DNA of 13,593 nt from Spirochaetae bacterium HGW-Spirochaetae-7 (GTDB taxonomy: Bacteria; Spirochaetota; Spirochaetia; Treponematales; UBA12059): NCBI GenBank assembly GCA_002839245.1, contig PGXR01000056.1, forward strand, positions 1 through 13,593. The letters are read 5' to 3'. The translations under genes were made by a program, and so were the position numbers. Under the pieces are notes generated by a model. The model searched no databases. It had not been told where the DNA came from and was given only the letters and a program-made list of their open reading frames with translations. Below, one piece after another: positions 7,157 to 13,441 of this stretch. Numbering within the stretch: position 1 is the stretch's first letter; each line of letters opens with the position of its first letter.

Positions 7157-8050
7157 TTACATGAAAAAGACCGCGAGCCCCGCCACCGCGACCATGGCCC
7201 CGACTATCTCGAGCGGCTTCACTTTCTGCTTGAAGATGAAGATCGCAGGGGGGATGATGAGTATGGGGGTCAGGCCTATCAGCGTGCTCACCGTTCCGGC
7301 GAAGGTACGCTGGGCGGCGAACAGCGACAGCGTAACGCCGATGAACGGCCCGAAAACGGCACCGTACAGCGTCGGCCTGAGGCCATCGGGCCGCTTGAGC
7401 GCGGCGCCCAGGTTCCGGCCGCCCTCGAACAACAGCGATGCCAGGAAAAAGCCGACAATGGCGACCATCACGCGTATCTGCGTACCCGAGACGGGGTCAT
7501 AGTCGCCTATGCCCCGCTTGGTAAGCACCATGCCGACGGACTGGCCAACAGAAGAGAGGAAGGCAAACAGGTAGCCGCGTCTATCCTCCCGGCTCATCCT
7601 GCCCGCGCTCTTGGCGTCCCGTTTTGACAGCACCGCTGACGCGACGCCGGCCACGATCAGGGCCATGCCCGCGAGGCTCCTCGAGCCCATCGCTTCCCCG
7701 AGGAAGAGGTAGCCCAAGGCTGCCGTCATAGGAGGAGACAGGGCCAGGAACAGCATCGTGATGCGGGACCCTATCGTCTTGTACGCGGTGAACAGGAAGA
7801 TGTCGGCGATGACGAAGCCGACGAAACCGGACAGCGACAGATACAGCCACGCGTCCGGCGGAGCGTCGAACGGCAGTGGCATTCCTCGCGACAATCCGGC
7901 GACGAGCGCCAGGAATCCGAAGGCGAACACTACCTTGAAAAAATTTACCGCCAGGACGCCGATGCGTCTGGTAGCCCTTTCGAAGAAGAGCGCCGACACG
8001 GTCCAGCATATGGCAGTGCCGAAGGCAGCCAATTCGCCAATTCGTTGCAT
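7157..8050 (-). CDS. EamA-family (drug/metabolite superfamily) transporter
   Basis: A 297-residue inner-membrane protein with about ten hydrophobic segments in two EamA repeats (about 5-142 and 158-296). The first repeat has the typical CWTVSALFFERA start (15-26) and a loop-helix ending LFLGEAMG (115-122). The second begins YLFAFLSSVGQSVGMVL and ends with the usual short AVAGLAVFF helix. Such carriers move small metabolites or export amino acids and drugs; the substrate cannot be read from the sequence. ATG 8050 fits the family start; the open frame extends to a TTG at 8104 encoding an implausible leader. No Shine-Dalgarno site is present, and TATAGT lies 6 nt before the ATG, so the mRNA is probably leaderless. 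The beta-CASP nuclease follows after 39 nt. Confidence 0.88.
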   Translation of the reverse strand: MQRIGELAAFGTAICWTVSALFFERATRRIGVLAVNFFKVVFAFGFLALVAGLSRGMPLPFDAPPDAWLYLSLSGFVGFVIADIFLFTAYKTIGSRITMLFLALSPPMTAALGYLFLGEAMGSRSLAGMALIVAGVASAVLSKRDAKSAGRMSREDRRGYLFAFLSSVGQSVGMVLTKRGIGDYDPVSGTQIRVMVAIVGFFLASLLFEGGRNLGAALKRPDGLRPTLYGAVFGPFIGVTLSLFAAQRTFAGTVSTLIGLTPILIIPPAIFIFKQKVKPLEIVGAMVAVAGLAVFFM

Positions 8051-8056
8051 ACGCCG

Positions 8057-8085
8057 ACTATAACCAGCGAACCTGGGCGTGGGAA
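8057..8085 (-). promoter_or_regulatory. Promoter of the EamA gene, positioned for a leaderless mRNA
   Basis: On the minus strand TTCCCA (8080-8085), a 17-bp spacer and TATAGT (8057-8062, five of six consensus) place the expected first transcribed base at the ATG at 8050. There is no ribosome binding site in the intervening CGGCGT. Confidence 0.55.
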
Positions 8086-8095
8086 GGGTACCCTT
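8084..8095. promoter_or_regulatory. 12-bp palindrome between divergent promoters (possible operator)
   Basis: AAGGGTACCCTT is a perfect palindrome. It overlaps the -35 box of the EamA promoter and ends 2 bp before the TTGACA of the opposite promoter, a natural place for a shared repressor site. A 12-bp palindrome is expected about once per 4,096 positions by chance, so location is the main argument. Confidence 0.35.
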
Positions 8096-8097
8096 GT

Positions 8098-8126
8098 TTG
8101 ACAACGCCGGCTAACAGTCCTATGTT
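8098..8126 (+). promoter_or_regulatory. Promoter of the kinase-like/BON gene
   Basis: A perfect -35 box TTGACA (8098-8103), a 17-bp spacer and TATGTT (8121-8126) predict a start near 8133 and a leader of about 75 nt. The leader contains the dyad AACCA-GA-TGGTT (8138-8149) and ends in AGGGAGGG before the ATG. It is back to back with the EamA promoter. Confidence 0.55.
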
Positions 8127-8206
8127 TAACTGTATGGAACCAGATGGTTGCCCAGCTGCCTTGCGGGGTTCGGCGGCCACCAGCATTGTATTCAAAGGGA
8201 GGGCAC

Positions 8207-9028
8207 ATGGCAGTCATATGCGTAGCTCGCGAATTTGCGGCTCTTGGGGACGAGACGGTCCTTGAACTTGCAGGTTTGACTGGATACAAGGCCATCGACA
8301 AGGAATACATCGAAGCCAGAATGACGGAGCGCGGCATAGCCCCCGAAGTCAGAGCCAAGTACGACGAGAAGAAACCCGGCTTCTGGGCTTCGCTGTCACA
8401 GGACCGGGACGATTACCTGCACTTCCTCAGGACCGTCCTGTTCGAGGAAGCGGCCAATGGCGACTGCATCATCACCGGGCGCGGAGGCTTCGCGATATTC
8501 GCGGGCGTACCCGGCGTCATAAGCATAAAGCTCGTAGCGCCCCGCGAAATCCGCCTCCAGCGCCTGAAGGCAAGGTTCCAGTGCGACGACAAGCGCGCGG
8601 AGCAGATGCTCAGGCAGAACGACCACGACAGGCGGGGCTTCCACGACTATTTCTTCGGAATCGACTGGAACGATCCGGTATACTACGACATGACCATCAA
8701 CACCGGAAAGGAACACCCGGCCACCGTCGCCAGGATAATCGACCAGCTCCGGACCCTGATCGTCACCGAGGAAAAAGAGAAGGCCTGCCTCGCCCGCATG
8801 AACGAGCTCAGGCTCGGTCAGGCCATCGTGACGGAGATAGTGTATACGCGCAGCATTCCGGTGCATTTCGTCGAGGCGGACGTCAGGGGCACGAAGGTAA
8901 CGCTGCACGGCGTCGCCAATACGCAGAGCGCCATCGACGCGGCCACCGCCGCGGCCCGCAAGGTGCAAGGCATCGAAACAGTCGAGAACGCCATCCAGAT
9001 CGTCCAGGAATTCGCCGTCATGCCGTAG
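8207..9028 (+). CDS. Cytidylate-kinase-like domain fused to a BON domain
   Basis: The 273-residue product has an N-terminal cytidylate-kinase-like domain (Cytidylate_kin2 type, about 1-185) and a C-terminal BON domain (about 196-268, with VHFVEADVRGTKVTLHGV and a KVQGIETVENAI tail). Kinase landmarks are the AREF start (7-10), YKAIDKEYI (27-35), ITGRGG (89-94), VAPREIRLQRL (110-120) and DRRGFHDYFFG..WNDPVYYDMTINT (141-166). The glycine-rich nucleotide loop, usually FGSGGREI after the R-E/Q-F start, reads FAALGDET here (10-17), so phosphate binding may be altered or lost. BON domains usually bind phospholipid or other ligands; no signal peptide is seen, so the protein is probably cytoplasmic. 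ATG 8207 follows AGGGAGGG (8196-8203); the frame is open to 8144 without support. It is a single-gene unit with its own promoter and terminator. Confidence 0.8.
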   Translation: MAVICVAREFAALGDETVLELAGLTGYKAIDKEYIEARMTERGIAPEVRAKYDEKKPGFWASLSQDRDDYLHFLRTVLFEEAANGDCIITGRGGFAIFAGVPGVISIKLVAPREIRLQRLKARFQCDDKRAEQMLRQNDHDRRGFHDYFFGIDWNDPVYYDMTINTGKEHPATVARIIDQLRTLIVTEEKEKACLARMNELRLGQAIVTEIVYTRSIPVHFVEADVRGTKVTLHGVANTQSAIDAATAAARKVQGIETVENAIQIVQEFAVMP

Positions 9029-9053
9029 CGCATGCTCGCCCGCCATACTGACG

Positions 9054-9082
9054 AACCCGGCTTTCAATAAGCCGGGTTTTTC
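9054..9082 (+). terminator. Rho-independent terminator after the kinase-like/BON gene
   Basis: Perfect 10-bp arms AACCCGGCTT (9054-9063) and AAGCCGGGTT (9069-9078) with a 5-nt loop are followed by a five-T run (9077-9081). It begins 25 nt after the stop at 9028. The T run leads straight into the -10 box of rlmB. Confidence 0.9.
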
Positions 9083-9088
9083 TATAGT
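9083..9088 (+). promoter_or_regulatory. rlmB: -10 box of rlmB, positioned for a leaderless or near-leaderless mRNA
   Basis: TATAGT (five of six consensus) ends 8 nt before the ATG at 9097, so transcription should start 0-2 nt upstream of it. The -35 is weak: CTTTCA (9061-9066) at 16 bp lies within the terminator hairpin. The intervening bases contain no ribosome binding site. Confidence 0.45.
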
Positions 9089-9096
9089 ATCGTTCC

Positions 9097-9843
9097 ATGA
9101 CGTACATCACCGGTTTTCACGCCATGGAAGAACTTGTCCGTTCGGGCAAGGCCAAGGGGGCAACGCTGCTGGTCGCGGCGCCCGGACCGCGCATCAAAAA
9201 GATAGCCGAACTGGCAGCCAAGACCGGCGTCACATCCAGGACTGTAACGGCAAGGGAACTCGACGCCCTGGCGCCCGACCACCGAGGCGCCGCGATCGCC
9301 CTCGCCGAGGCTCCAGCCGGAATCGAGCTCGATCTGGACACGTGGCTCGGGGGGAACATTCCGGAAAATGCCATGGTCGCGGTTCTCGACCACATAGAAG
9401 ATCCCCACAACCTCGGCGCCATTCTCCGTTCCGCCGACGCGTTCGGCGTCGACCTGGTCATCGTACCCGAGCGCCGCGCCGCAAAGGAAACCGACACCGT
9501 CGCCCGCTCGTCGGCCGGAGCGGTATCCTGGGTACCGCTGACCACGGTTGCCAACCTGGCCCGCGCGGTGGAGCGGCTCAAGGAAGCCGGGTTCTGGACC
9601 TATGCCGCAGACATGGGAGGCCAGAACCTCGCCGAGGCCCAACTCTCCGGCCGCGTCGCCATCGTGCTCGGCGCGGAGGGCTCCGGAGTCTCGCGCCTCC
9701 TCAAGGAACGCTGCGACGGCGCCCTGTCCATCCCGCAGTTCGGCCACGTCGACTCGCTCAACGTATCAGTCGCAGCCGGCGTCTTTCTCTATGAAATCCG
9801 CAGGAAACTGGGCGCACCAGCGACGCGCCCGCGAAGCTCCTGA
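9097..9843 (+). CDS. rlmB: TrmH/SpoU-family 23S rRNA (guanosine-2'-O-)-methyltransferase, RlmB type
   Basis: A 248-residue SPOUT methyltransferase. An N-terminal substrate-binding domain (about 3-70, opening ITGFHAMEELV and ending HRGAAIAL) precedes the knotted SAM-binding domain (about 93-238). SpoU motif 1 is LDHIEDPHNLGAILRSADA (97-115), with the conserved Asn105 and Arg111. Motif 2 is IVLGAEGSGVSRL (189-201) with Glu194, and motif 3 is IPQFGHVDSLNVSVAAGV (212-229) with Ser220 and Asn222. By similarity it 2'-O-methylates a guanosine in 23S rRNA (G2251 in E. coli) using S-adenosylmethionine. Assignment to RlmB rather than another TrmH-family rRNA or tRNA enzyme rests on the substrate-binding domain and length. 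The ATG has no Shine-Dalgarno site and lies 8 nt after a -10 box. The next gene has its own promoter and ribosome binding site. Confidence 0.88.
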   Translation: MTYITGFHAMEELVRSGKAKGATLLVAAPGPRIKKIAELAAKTGVTSRTVTARELDALAPDHRGAAIALAEAPAGIELDLDTWLGGNIPENAMVAVLDHIEDPHNLGAILRSADAFGVDLVIVPERRAAKETDTVARSSAGAVSWVPLTTVANLARAVERLKEAGFWTYAADMGGQNLAEAQLSGRVAIVLGAEGSGVSRLLKERCDGALSIPQFGHVDSLNVSVAAGVFLYEIRRKLGAPATRPRSS

Positions 9844-9863
9844 CCAGAGCTCACCGGGGAGTG

Positions 9864-9893
9864 CTGGCAGGAACCTGCGTTCGGATTTAGAAT
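9864..9893 (+). promoter_or_regulatory. Promoter of the exported MBL-fold hydrolase
   Basis: CTGGCA (9864-9869), an 18-bp spacer and TAGAAT (9888-9893, five of six) predict a start near 9900. The roughly 19-nt leader contains AAGGAGG (9907-9913). Confidence 0.45.
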
Positions 9894-9918
9894 AAGTGCG
9901 TACATCAAGGAGGTTCCC

Positions 9919-10611
9919 ATGGGCAACGCCAGACTGGCTTTCCTGCCGTTCTTCACGCTCGGTCTACTTGCCACGGTATCGGCACAGGGATCTTCGGGCG
10001 CCGAGCTCACCTATTTCGGCCGGGCGACGATCAAGATCAGGACCGCGACGGGCACCGTTATCTATATCGACCCCTACGAGCCTGGCGACTACTCGGAAGC
10101 GGCGGATCTCATCCTCGTGACGCACGGTCACCGCGACCACAACCGCGTCGACTTGGTGACGCGCAAGCCGACGACGGTCGTCGCCGCTCCCGAAGGCGCC
10201 GTGCCCGGGACAGGCGTGCGGATCGTAGCGGAGGGCGATACGTTCCAGATCGGACCGGTTTCGGTGCGGGCCACGCCCGCCGCGAACAAGAACCACGACA
10301 GGTCGGTCTCCCGCGGTTTCATCGTTTCATTCGACGGCATCGTCGTGTATCACGCTGGAGACACCGACTACCTGCCGGAAATGGCACTCTGGGAAAAGTA
10401 CGGCATCTCGTACGCCTTGTTGCCTTGCGACGGCTTCTACAACATGGGGCCTGCCGAGGCTGCCCGATGCGCCGAGGCAATGAAAGCCAAGCGGGTGATT
10501 CCCATCCATTCCAGCAAGAACGGCAACTTCGACGAGGCGAACACGAGAGCGGTACCGTTCAGGAACCTCGTGGTGCTCAAGCCGGGCGAAAAGACGGGCC
10601 TCGAGCCCTGA
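9919..10611 (+). CDS. Exported metallo-beta-lactamase-fold metal-dependent hydrolase (UlaG/UPF0173-like)
   Basis: A 230-residue protein with a probable signal peptide (residues 1-22, cut near VSA-QG) and a compact metallo-beta-lactamase fold. Metal ligands are HGHRDH (69-74), His126 in the KNHD segment, Asp148 in HAGDTD (145-150), and His197 in PIHSS (195-199). An early ELTYFGRATIKI strand and IYIDPY (48-53) are typical of the UlaG/UPF0173-like group. Members hydrolyse varied ester, lactone or phosphodiester bonds; the substrate cannot be predicted. Most members of this group are cytoplasmic, so the export signal is unusual. AAGGAGG (9907-9913) lies 5 nt before the ATG. The gene is downstream of rlmB with its own promoter and converges on the CBS gene. 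Confidence 0.85.
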   Translation: MGNARLAFLPFFTLGLLATVSAQGSSGAELTYFGRATIKIRTATGTVIYIDPYEPGDYSEAADLILVTHGHRDHNRVDLVTRKPTTVVAAPEGAVPGTGVRIVAEGDTFQIGPVSVRATPAANKNHDRSVSRGFIVSFDGIVVYHAGDTDYLPEMALWEKYGISYALLPCDGFYNMGPAEAARCAEAMKAKRVIPIHSSKNGNFDEANTRAVPFRNLVVLKPGEKTGLEP

Positions 10612-10621
10612 AACACGCGGC

Positions 10622-10638
10622 CGGAGCGGTTAGCTCCG
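10622..10638. terminator. Hairpin between convergent genes (possible terminator, no T-tract)
   Basis: CGGAGC (10622-10627), a 5-nt loop and GCTCCG (10633-10638) form a perfect GC-rich 6-bp stem. It sits 10 nt after the stop of the hydrolase gene and 20 nt from the stop of the convergent CBS gene. No run of T follows on either strand, so it is at best a weak or bidirectional termination aid. Confidence 0.35.
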
Positions 10639-10658
10639 ACAGCGCGCCGACATCATGC

Positions 10659-11117
10659 TCAGACTGCGCCGGGAGAACGGCGTTCGTGCTGGCCTATCTC
10701 GAAAGCTTGCTCTGAAATCACCTTTTCCTGGTCCTTGACCAAGGCTTTGACGACATCGCCGATGGAAATTACGCCGACGACCTTGCCTTTTTCCTTGATG
10801 GGAAGGTGGCGGAAATGATTGGTCGTCATGATGTTCATGCAGTCGGCGATCGAGGTTCCCGGTTCGGCGTACGTGAGCTTGTTCGTCATGATCTCGCGGA
10901 CCTTGGTCACGTCGCAGCTGCGGCCCTTGATGATGATCCTCCTGGCAAAATCCCGCTCCGAGAAGATGCCGACGATGTCGCCGGCGGCGTCCATCACCAG
11001 CACCGCGCCGACATTGCGCTCGGCCATTATCTGAAGAGCTTCGATGACCAGGGCATCCGGGCCTACGCTGACGACATCGGCACCCTTGGCGGCCAGGATG
11101 GACTTTACGGTTTCCAT
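10659..11117 (-). CDS. Two-CBS-domain protein
   Basis: The 152-residue cytoplasmic protein is a free-standing Bateman module: CBS1 at about 8-65 (including VGAVLVMDAAGDIVGIFSER) and CBS2 at about 73-130 (EIMTNKL, then HFRHLPIKEKGKVVGVISIG). CBS pairs bind adenine nucleotides such as AMP, ATP or SAM and regulate a partner; there is no catalytic domain. S-x-x-D segments in both repeats (FSERDF, ISIGDV) fit the usual ribose-binding Asp. GGAGG (11126-11130) lies 8 nt before the ATG. It is divergent from the cation-antiporter operon across an AT-rich region, so a regulatory link is possible but unproven. Confidence 0.9.
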   Translation of the reverse strand: METVKSILAAKGADVVSVGPDALVIEALQIMAERNVGAVLVMDAAGDIVGIFSERDFARRIIIKGRSCDVTKVREIMTNKLTYAEPGTSIADCMNIMTTNHFRHLPIKEKGKVVGVISIGDVVKALVKDQEKVISEQAFEIGQHERRSPGAV

Positions 11118-11198
11118 TGTTCATTCCTCCTATTGATATCAAGTCGCCGCGGCATGAATTTGCTTGCGCCCGGCACATACACTACGCTTGCACTGTCA

Positions 11199-11227
11199 AT
11201 AATATGCATATGAGGCCCAATACGCAA
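11199..11227 (-). promoter_or_regulatory. Promoter of the CBS-domain gene
   Basis: On the minus strand TTGCGT (11222-11227), a 17-bp spacer and TATTAT (11199-11204, five of six) predict a start near 11192 and a leader of about 75 nt. The palindrome ATATGCATAT (11202-11211) overlaps the -10 box. Confidence 0.45.
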
Positions 11228-11257
11228 GTAAAAAATAGCATAGTCAATATATTTCTA

Positions 11258-11285
11258 TTTACATATATCCAAATTGGTATATAAT
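11258..11285 (+). promoter_or_regulatory. Promoter of the cation-antiporter operon
   Basis: TTTACA (11258-11263, five of six), a 16-bp spacer and a perfect TATAAT (11280-11285) form the strongest -10 box in the window. The bases upstream (11228-11257) are A/T-rich like an UP element. The spacer holds the dyad CCAA-A-TTGG (11269-11277) inside TATAT flanks, a possible operator. Transcription should start near 11292, leaving a leader of about 41 nt. Confidence 0.65.
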
Positions 11286-11332
11286 GCCTGGGATTTTTCC
11301 GCCTCGCGGGAATGACGGAATGGAGGTCTCCT

Positions 11333-11830
11333 ATGAGAACGCTCAAAGCGAAGATATTGGCGATGCTGGCGCTCTGGGTAGTATGGATGCTGCTCACGGC
11401 GCCGTGGAGCGGTCAGGAAGCGATAGCCGGGGCCATCATCGCGATACTCGTCGCGTTCCTGCCATTATTCCCCGCGTCGCTGCTCGGCGATCTGAAGCTC
11501 GGACCAAAGGCCCTTGTCTACATGGTCGCGTACTTTTTCGTATTCATCAAGGCGCTCGTCCTTTCCAACCTCGACGTGGCGTTCAGGGTGCTGCACCCGA
11601 AGCTGCCTATCGACCCGGGCATCGTCAAAGTCCGCACTCGGCTCAAGACCCCGCTCGGCAGGCTCTTGCTGGCCAATTCCATTACCCTGACACCCGGAAC
11701 GATTACCGTGGAGATGCGTGGGGAGGATGTTTTCGTCCACTGGATCAAGGTAGCCGCGACCGATCCTGAAAGCGCTACCGAAGCCATCGTGACCGGATTC
11801 GAAAAATACCTGGAGGTGATCTGTGGCTGA
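11333..11830 (+). CDS. mnhE: Na+/H+ antiporter subunit E (MnhE/MrpE)
   Basis: A 165-residue membrane protein of the MnhE family, the small subunit with two or three N-terminal membrane segments (about 9-24, 29-49, 60-78) and a cytoplasmic C-terminal domain. The diagnostic stretch is NSITLTPGTITVEM (115-128), preceded by LKTPLGRLLLA (105-115). It is a structural subunit of the Mrp-type complex that exports Na+ in exchange for H+, or of the related antiporter module of membrane-bound hydrogenases. ATG 11333 has GGAGG (11322-11326) 6 nt upstream; an in-frame ATG at 11312 has no site. It is the first gene of the operon, and its end overlaps mnhF by 8 nt. Confidence 0.92.
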   Translation: MRTLKAKILAMLALWVVWMLLTAPWSGQEAIAGAIIAILVAFLPLFPASLLGDLKLGPKALVYMVAYFFVFIKALVLSNLDVAFRVLHPKLPIDPGIVKVRTRLKTPLGRLLLANSITLTPGTITVEMRGEDVFVHWIKVAATDPESATEAIVTGFEKYLEVICG

Positions 11831-12083
11831 TACGGTATTCGGCATCGCGACCGCCATCACCGTGCTCGGGCTGGCACTGGCGGGTTACCGCTTCCTGAAG
11901 GGGCCCTGGGCGATCGACAGGACCGTGGCGCTGGATGTCATGACAATCATCACGACATCGTTGATCGTCGCCTTCGCGCTTTTCTCCGGAAGGCGGATCT
12001 ACGTCGATGTCGGCATGGTATACGGCCTCGTCGGCTTCGTCGGCGTCGTCGCCCTGGCGCGCTACCTCGAAGGGGGGCTGTAA
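11823..12083 (+). CDS. mnhF: Na+/H+ antiporter subunit F (MnhF/MrpF)
   Basis: An 86-residue, three-helix membrane protein. GPWAIDRTVALDVM (27-40) matches the MnhF signature (normally P-x-x-x-D-R-V-x-A-L-D), followed by helices at about 41-55 and 64-80. It belongs to the membrane part of the antiporter complex. It starts with GTG at 11823, set by GGAGG (11812-11816) 6 nt upstream and by the family's usual start, and overlaps the end of mnhE. Length is normal for the family. Confidence 0.92.
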   Translation: MADTVFGIATAITVLGLALAGYRFLKGPWAIDRTVALDVMTIITTSLIVAFALFSGRRIYVDVGMVYGLVGFVGVVALARYLEGGL

Positions 12084-12457
12084 TGACGGCAATCATCGGG
12101 GCGTTCCTGAGCCTCATCGGAGCGCTGTTCTTCCTGCTCTCGGGCATAGGGCTGATCCGCATGCCGGACGCCTTCAACCGCATGCAGGCCGGCACCAAGG
12201 CAACGACGCTCGGTTCCATTCTCTTCCTTATAGGTATCGGGCTCCAGAAACCCGAATACCTTGGCCGGACCATAATCCTGGTCGTGTTCATAGTGCTGAC
12301 CAACCCGGTAAGCTCCAACGCGCTCGCGCGGGCCGCGCACGGTTACCGCAAGCATATCGGCGCAAGGCTTGAACCCGACGCGCTCGCGGAAGCTGACGAA
12401 GCTGCCGAAGTGGCCTCGAAAACCACCGCAAACAAGGAGGCCGTTCATGGCGATTGA
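12083..12457 (+). CDS. mnhG: Na+/H+ antiporter subunit G (MnhG/MrpG)
   Basis: A 124-residue membrane protein with three helices (about 4-24, 42-55, 62-74). The MnhG signature is GLIRMPDAFNRMQAGTKA (23-40), where most members have LHA in place of MQA, followed by TTLG, and then TNPVSSNALARAAH (73-86). The C-terminal 30 residues are an acidic/alanine-rich soluble tail. The ATG overlaps the mnhF stop by one base (TAATG), with a G-rich site (12072-12077) 5 nt upstream. The last 11 nt overlap the next gene, so translation is probably coupled. Confidence 0.92.
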   Translation: MTAIIGAFLSLIGALFFLLSGIGLIRMPDAFNRMQAGTKATTLGSILFLIGIGLQKPEYLGRTIILVVFIVLTNPVSSNALARAAHGYRKHIGARLEPDALAEADEAAEVASKTTANKEAVHGD

Positions 12458-12746
12458 TATCGCTATCCTTGCCACTGGCGTCTTCATGGTCATCGCGGGC
12501 ATAGCTGCCATTGCCACGAAGAGCCTGCTCGTATCGATTATCCTCTCGGGCGGCGTCAGCCTTGCGGCCAGCGTAGTGTTCCTCCTCATGGGCGCCCCTG
12601 ATGTCGCCATGACCGAGGCCGCCATAGGCTCCGGCCTGACGACCGTGGTGTTCCTGTACGCGCTCGCCCGCTCGAAGCAAGCGGACGACGAGGACTCCTC
12701 GGAGCGCGCCGATACTCCGGCCGCGGGCATAGGAGGCGCCTCATGA
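12447..12746 (+). CDS. MbhD-like subunit (DUF4040; part of MrpA C-terminal region)
   Basis: A 99-residue membrane protein with three hydrophobic stretches (about 4-23, 27-47, 58-73). GAPDVAMTEAAIGSGL (49-64) is the hallmark of the MbhD/DUF4040 domain. In Bacillus-type Mrp systems this segment is part of the large MrpA subunit; here it is a separate gene, as in archaeal Mbh operons. The conserved acidic residues Asp51 and Glu57 lie where proton-path residues are found in this family. AAGGAGG (12434-12440) lies 6 nt before ATG 12447. The gene overlaps mnhG by 11 nt and the next gene by 4 nt (ATGA). The charged C-terminal tail (77-99) is not conserved-looking. Confidence 0.88.
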   Translation: MAIDIAILATGVFMVIAGIAAIATKSLLVSIILSGGVSLAASVVFLLMGAPDVAMTEAAIGSGLTTVVFLYALARSKQADDEDSSERADTPAAGIGGAS

Positions 12747-13441
12747 TGCGGAAAGTAATGGTGATGCTGGCGCTCGCCGGCTTCGCCTTCGCGTTCCTGC
12801 CTCTGGCCTTCATGGCCGGCGTAGTCAAGGAACCCGGCGCACTGGCGTCAGCCTACCTGGAAAATTCGCCCCGCGACTTCGCCGCGGCCAACGTGGTCAC
12901 GGCAATAGTCGTAAGCTACCGCGGTTTCGACACGCTTGGAGAGGTGGCGGTGCTGTTCGCGGCCACGGCCGGCGTCGGAGCGCTTCTGACCAGGAAGCGG
13001 CTCGGCGTTTCGGAAACAGCCGGAAACAAGCGGGAAGCCACGGAGATCCTCAGGACGGCGACCGGCATCCTGACGGGCCTGCTCGTCATGTTCGGCGCCT
13101 ACATATTCATGCACGGGCACCTGACGCCCGGCGGCGGATTCCAGGGCGGCGTGGTGATAGCCACGGCGGTGCTGCTCAACCTGCTGGCATCGCCCGGCGC
13201 CCGCGTGGCGCACGGCGTGATGACGGCGGTCGAATCGCTTTCAGGAGCCACGTACGTGGGGCTCGGACTCCTGGGAGCCTTCCTGGCCTGGGGCTTCCTG
13301 GATCCGCGCACCCTGCCGCTGGGTACGCTGGGCGCCCTGGCCAGCGCCGGCGCGATACCGCTCATATACTCGGCCATAGGGCTCAAGGTAGGCGCGGAAC
13401 TGTCGGGCATGCTCGAGGCCCTGAAAGGAGACCGGGAATGA
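12743..13441 (+). CDS. mnhB: MbhE-like domain fused to Na+/H+ antiporter subunit B (MnhB/MrpB)
   Basis: The 232-residue membrane protein joins two domains that are often separate. Residues 1-85 resemble MbhE (end of MrpA), with NVVTAIVVSYRGFDTLGE (50-67) and VLFAATAGVGALL (70-82). Residues about 101-220 are MnhB, with GAYIFMHGHLTPGGGFQG (118-135) and VVIATAVLLNLL. Six or seven membrane segments are expected. It forms part of the ion-translocating membrane arm. ATG 12743 has AGGAGG (12731-12736) 6 nt upstream and overlaps the previous stop (ATGA). It overlaps mnhC by 4 nt in the same way. Confidence 0.9.
   Translation: MMRKVMVMLALAGFAFAFLPLAFMAGVVKEPGALASAYLENSPRDFAAANVVTAIVVSYRGFDTLGEVAVLFAATAGVGALLTRKRLGVSETAGNKREATEILRTATGILTGLLVMFGAYIFMHGHLTPGGGFQGGVVIATAVLLNLLASPGARVAHGVMTAVESLSGATYVGLGLLGAFLAWGFLDPRTLPLGTLGALASAGAIPLIYSAIGLKVGAELSGMLEALKGDRE

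Noticed and set aside
8396..9067. Minus-strand open frame opposite the kinase-like/BON gene
   Set aside because: No start signal or recognisable domain; it would also run through the terminator stem of the real gene.
11133..11142. Palindrome TTGATATCAA just before the ribosome binding site of the CBS gene
   Set aside because: A 10-bp palindrome is expected by chance about once per kilobase, and nothing else supports it.
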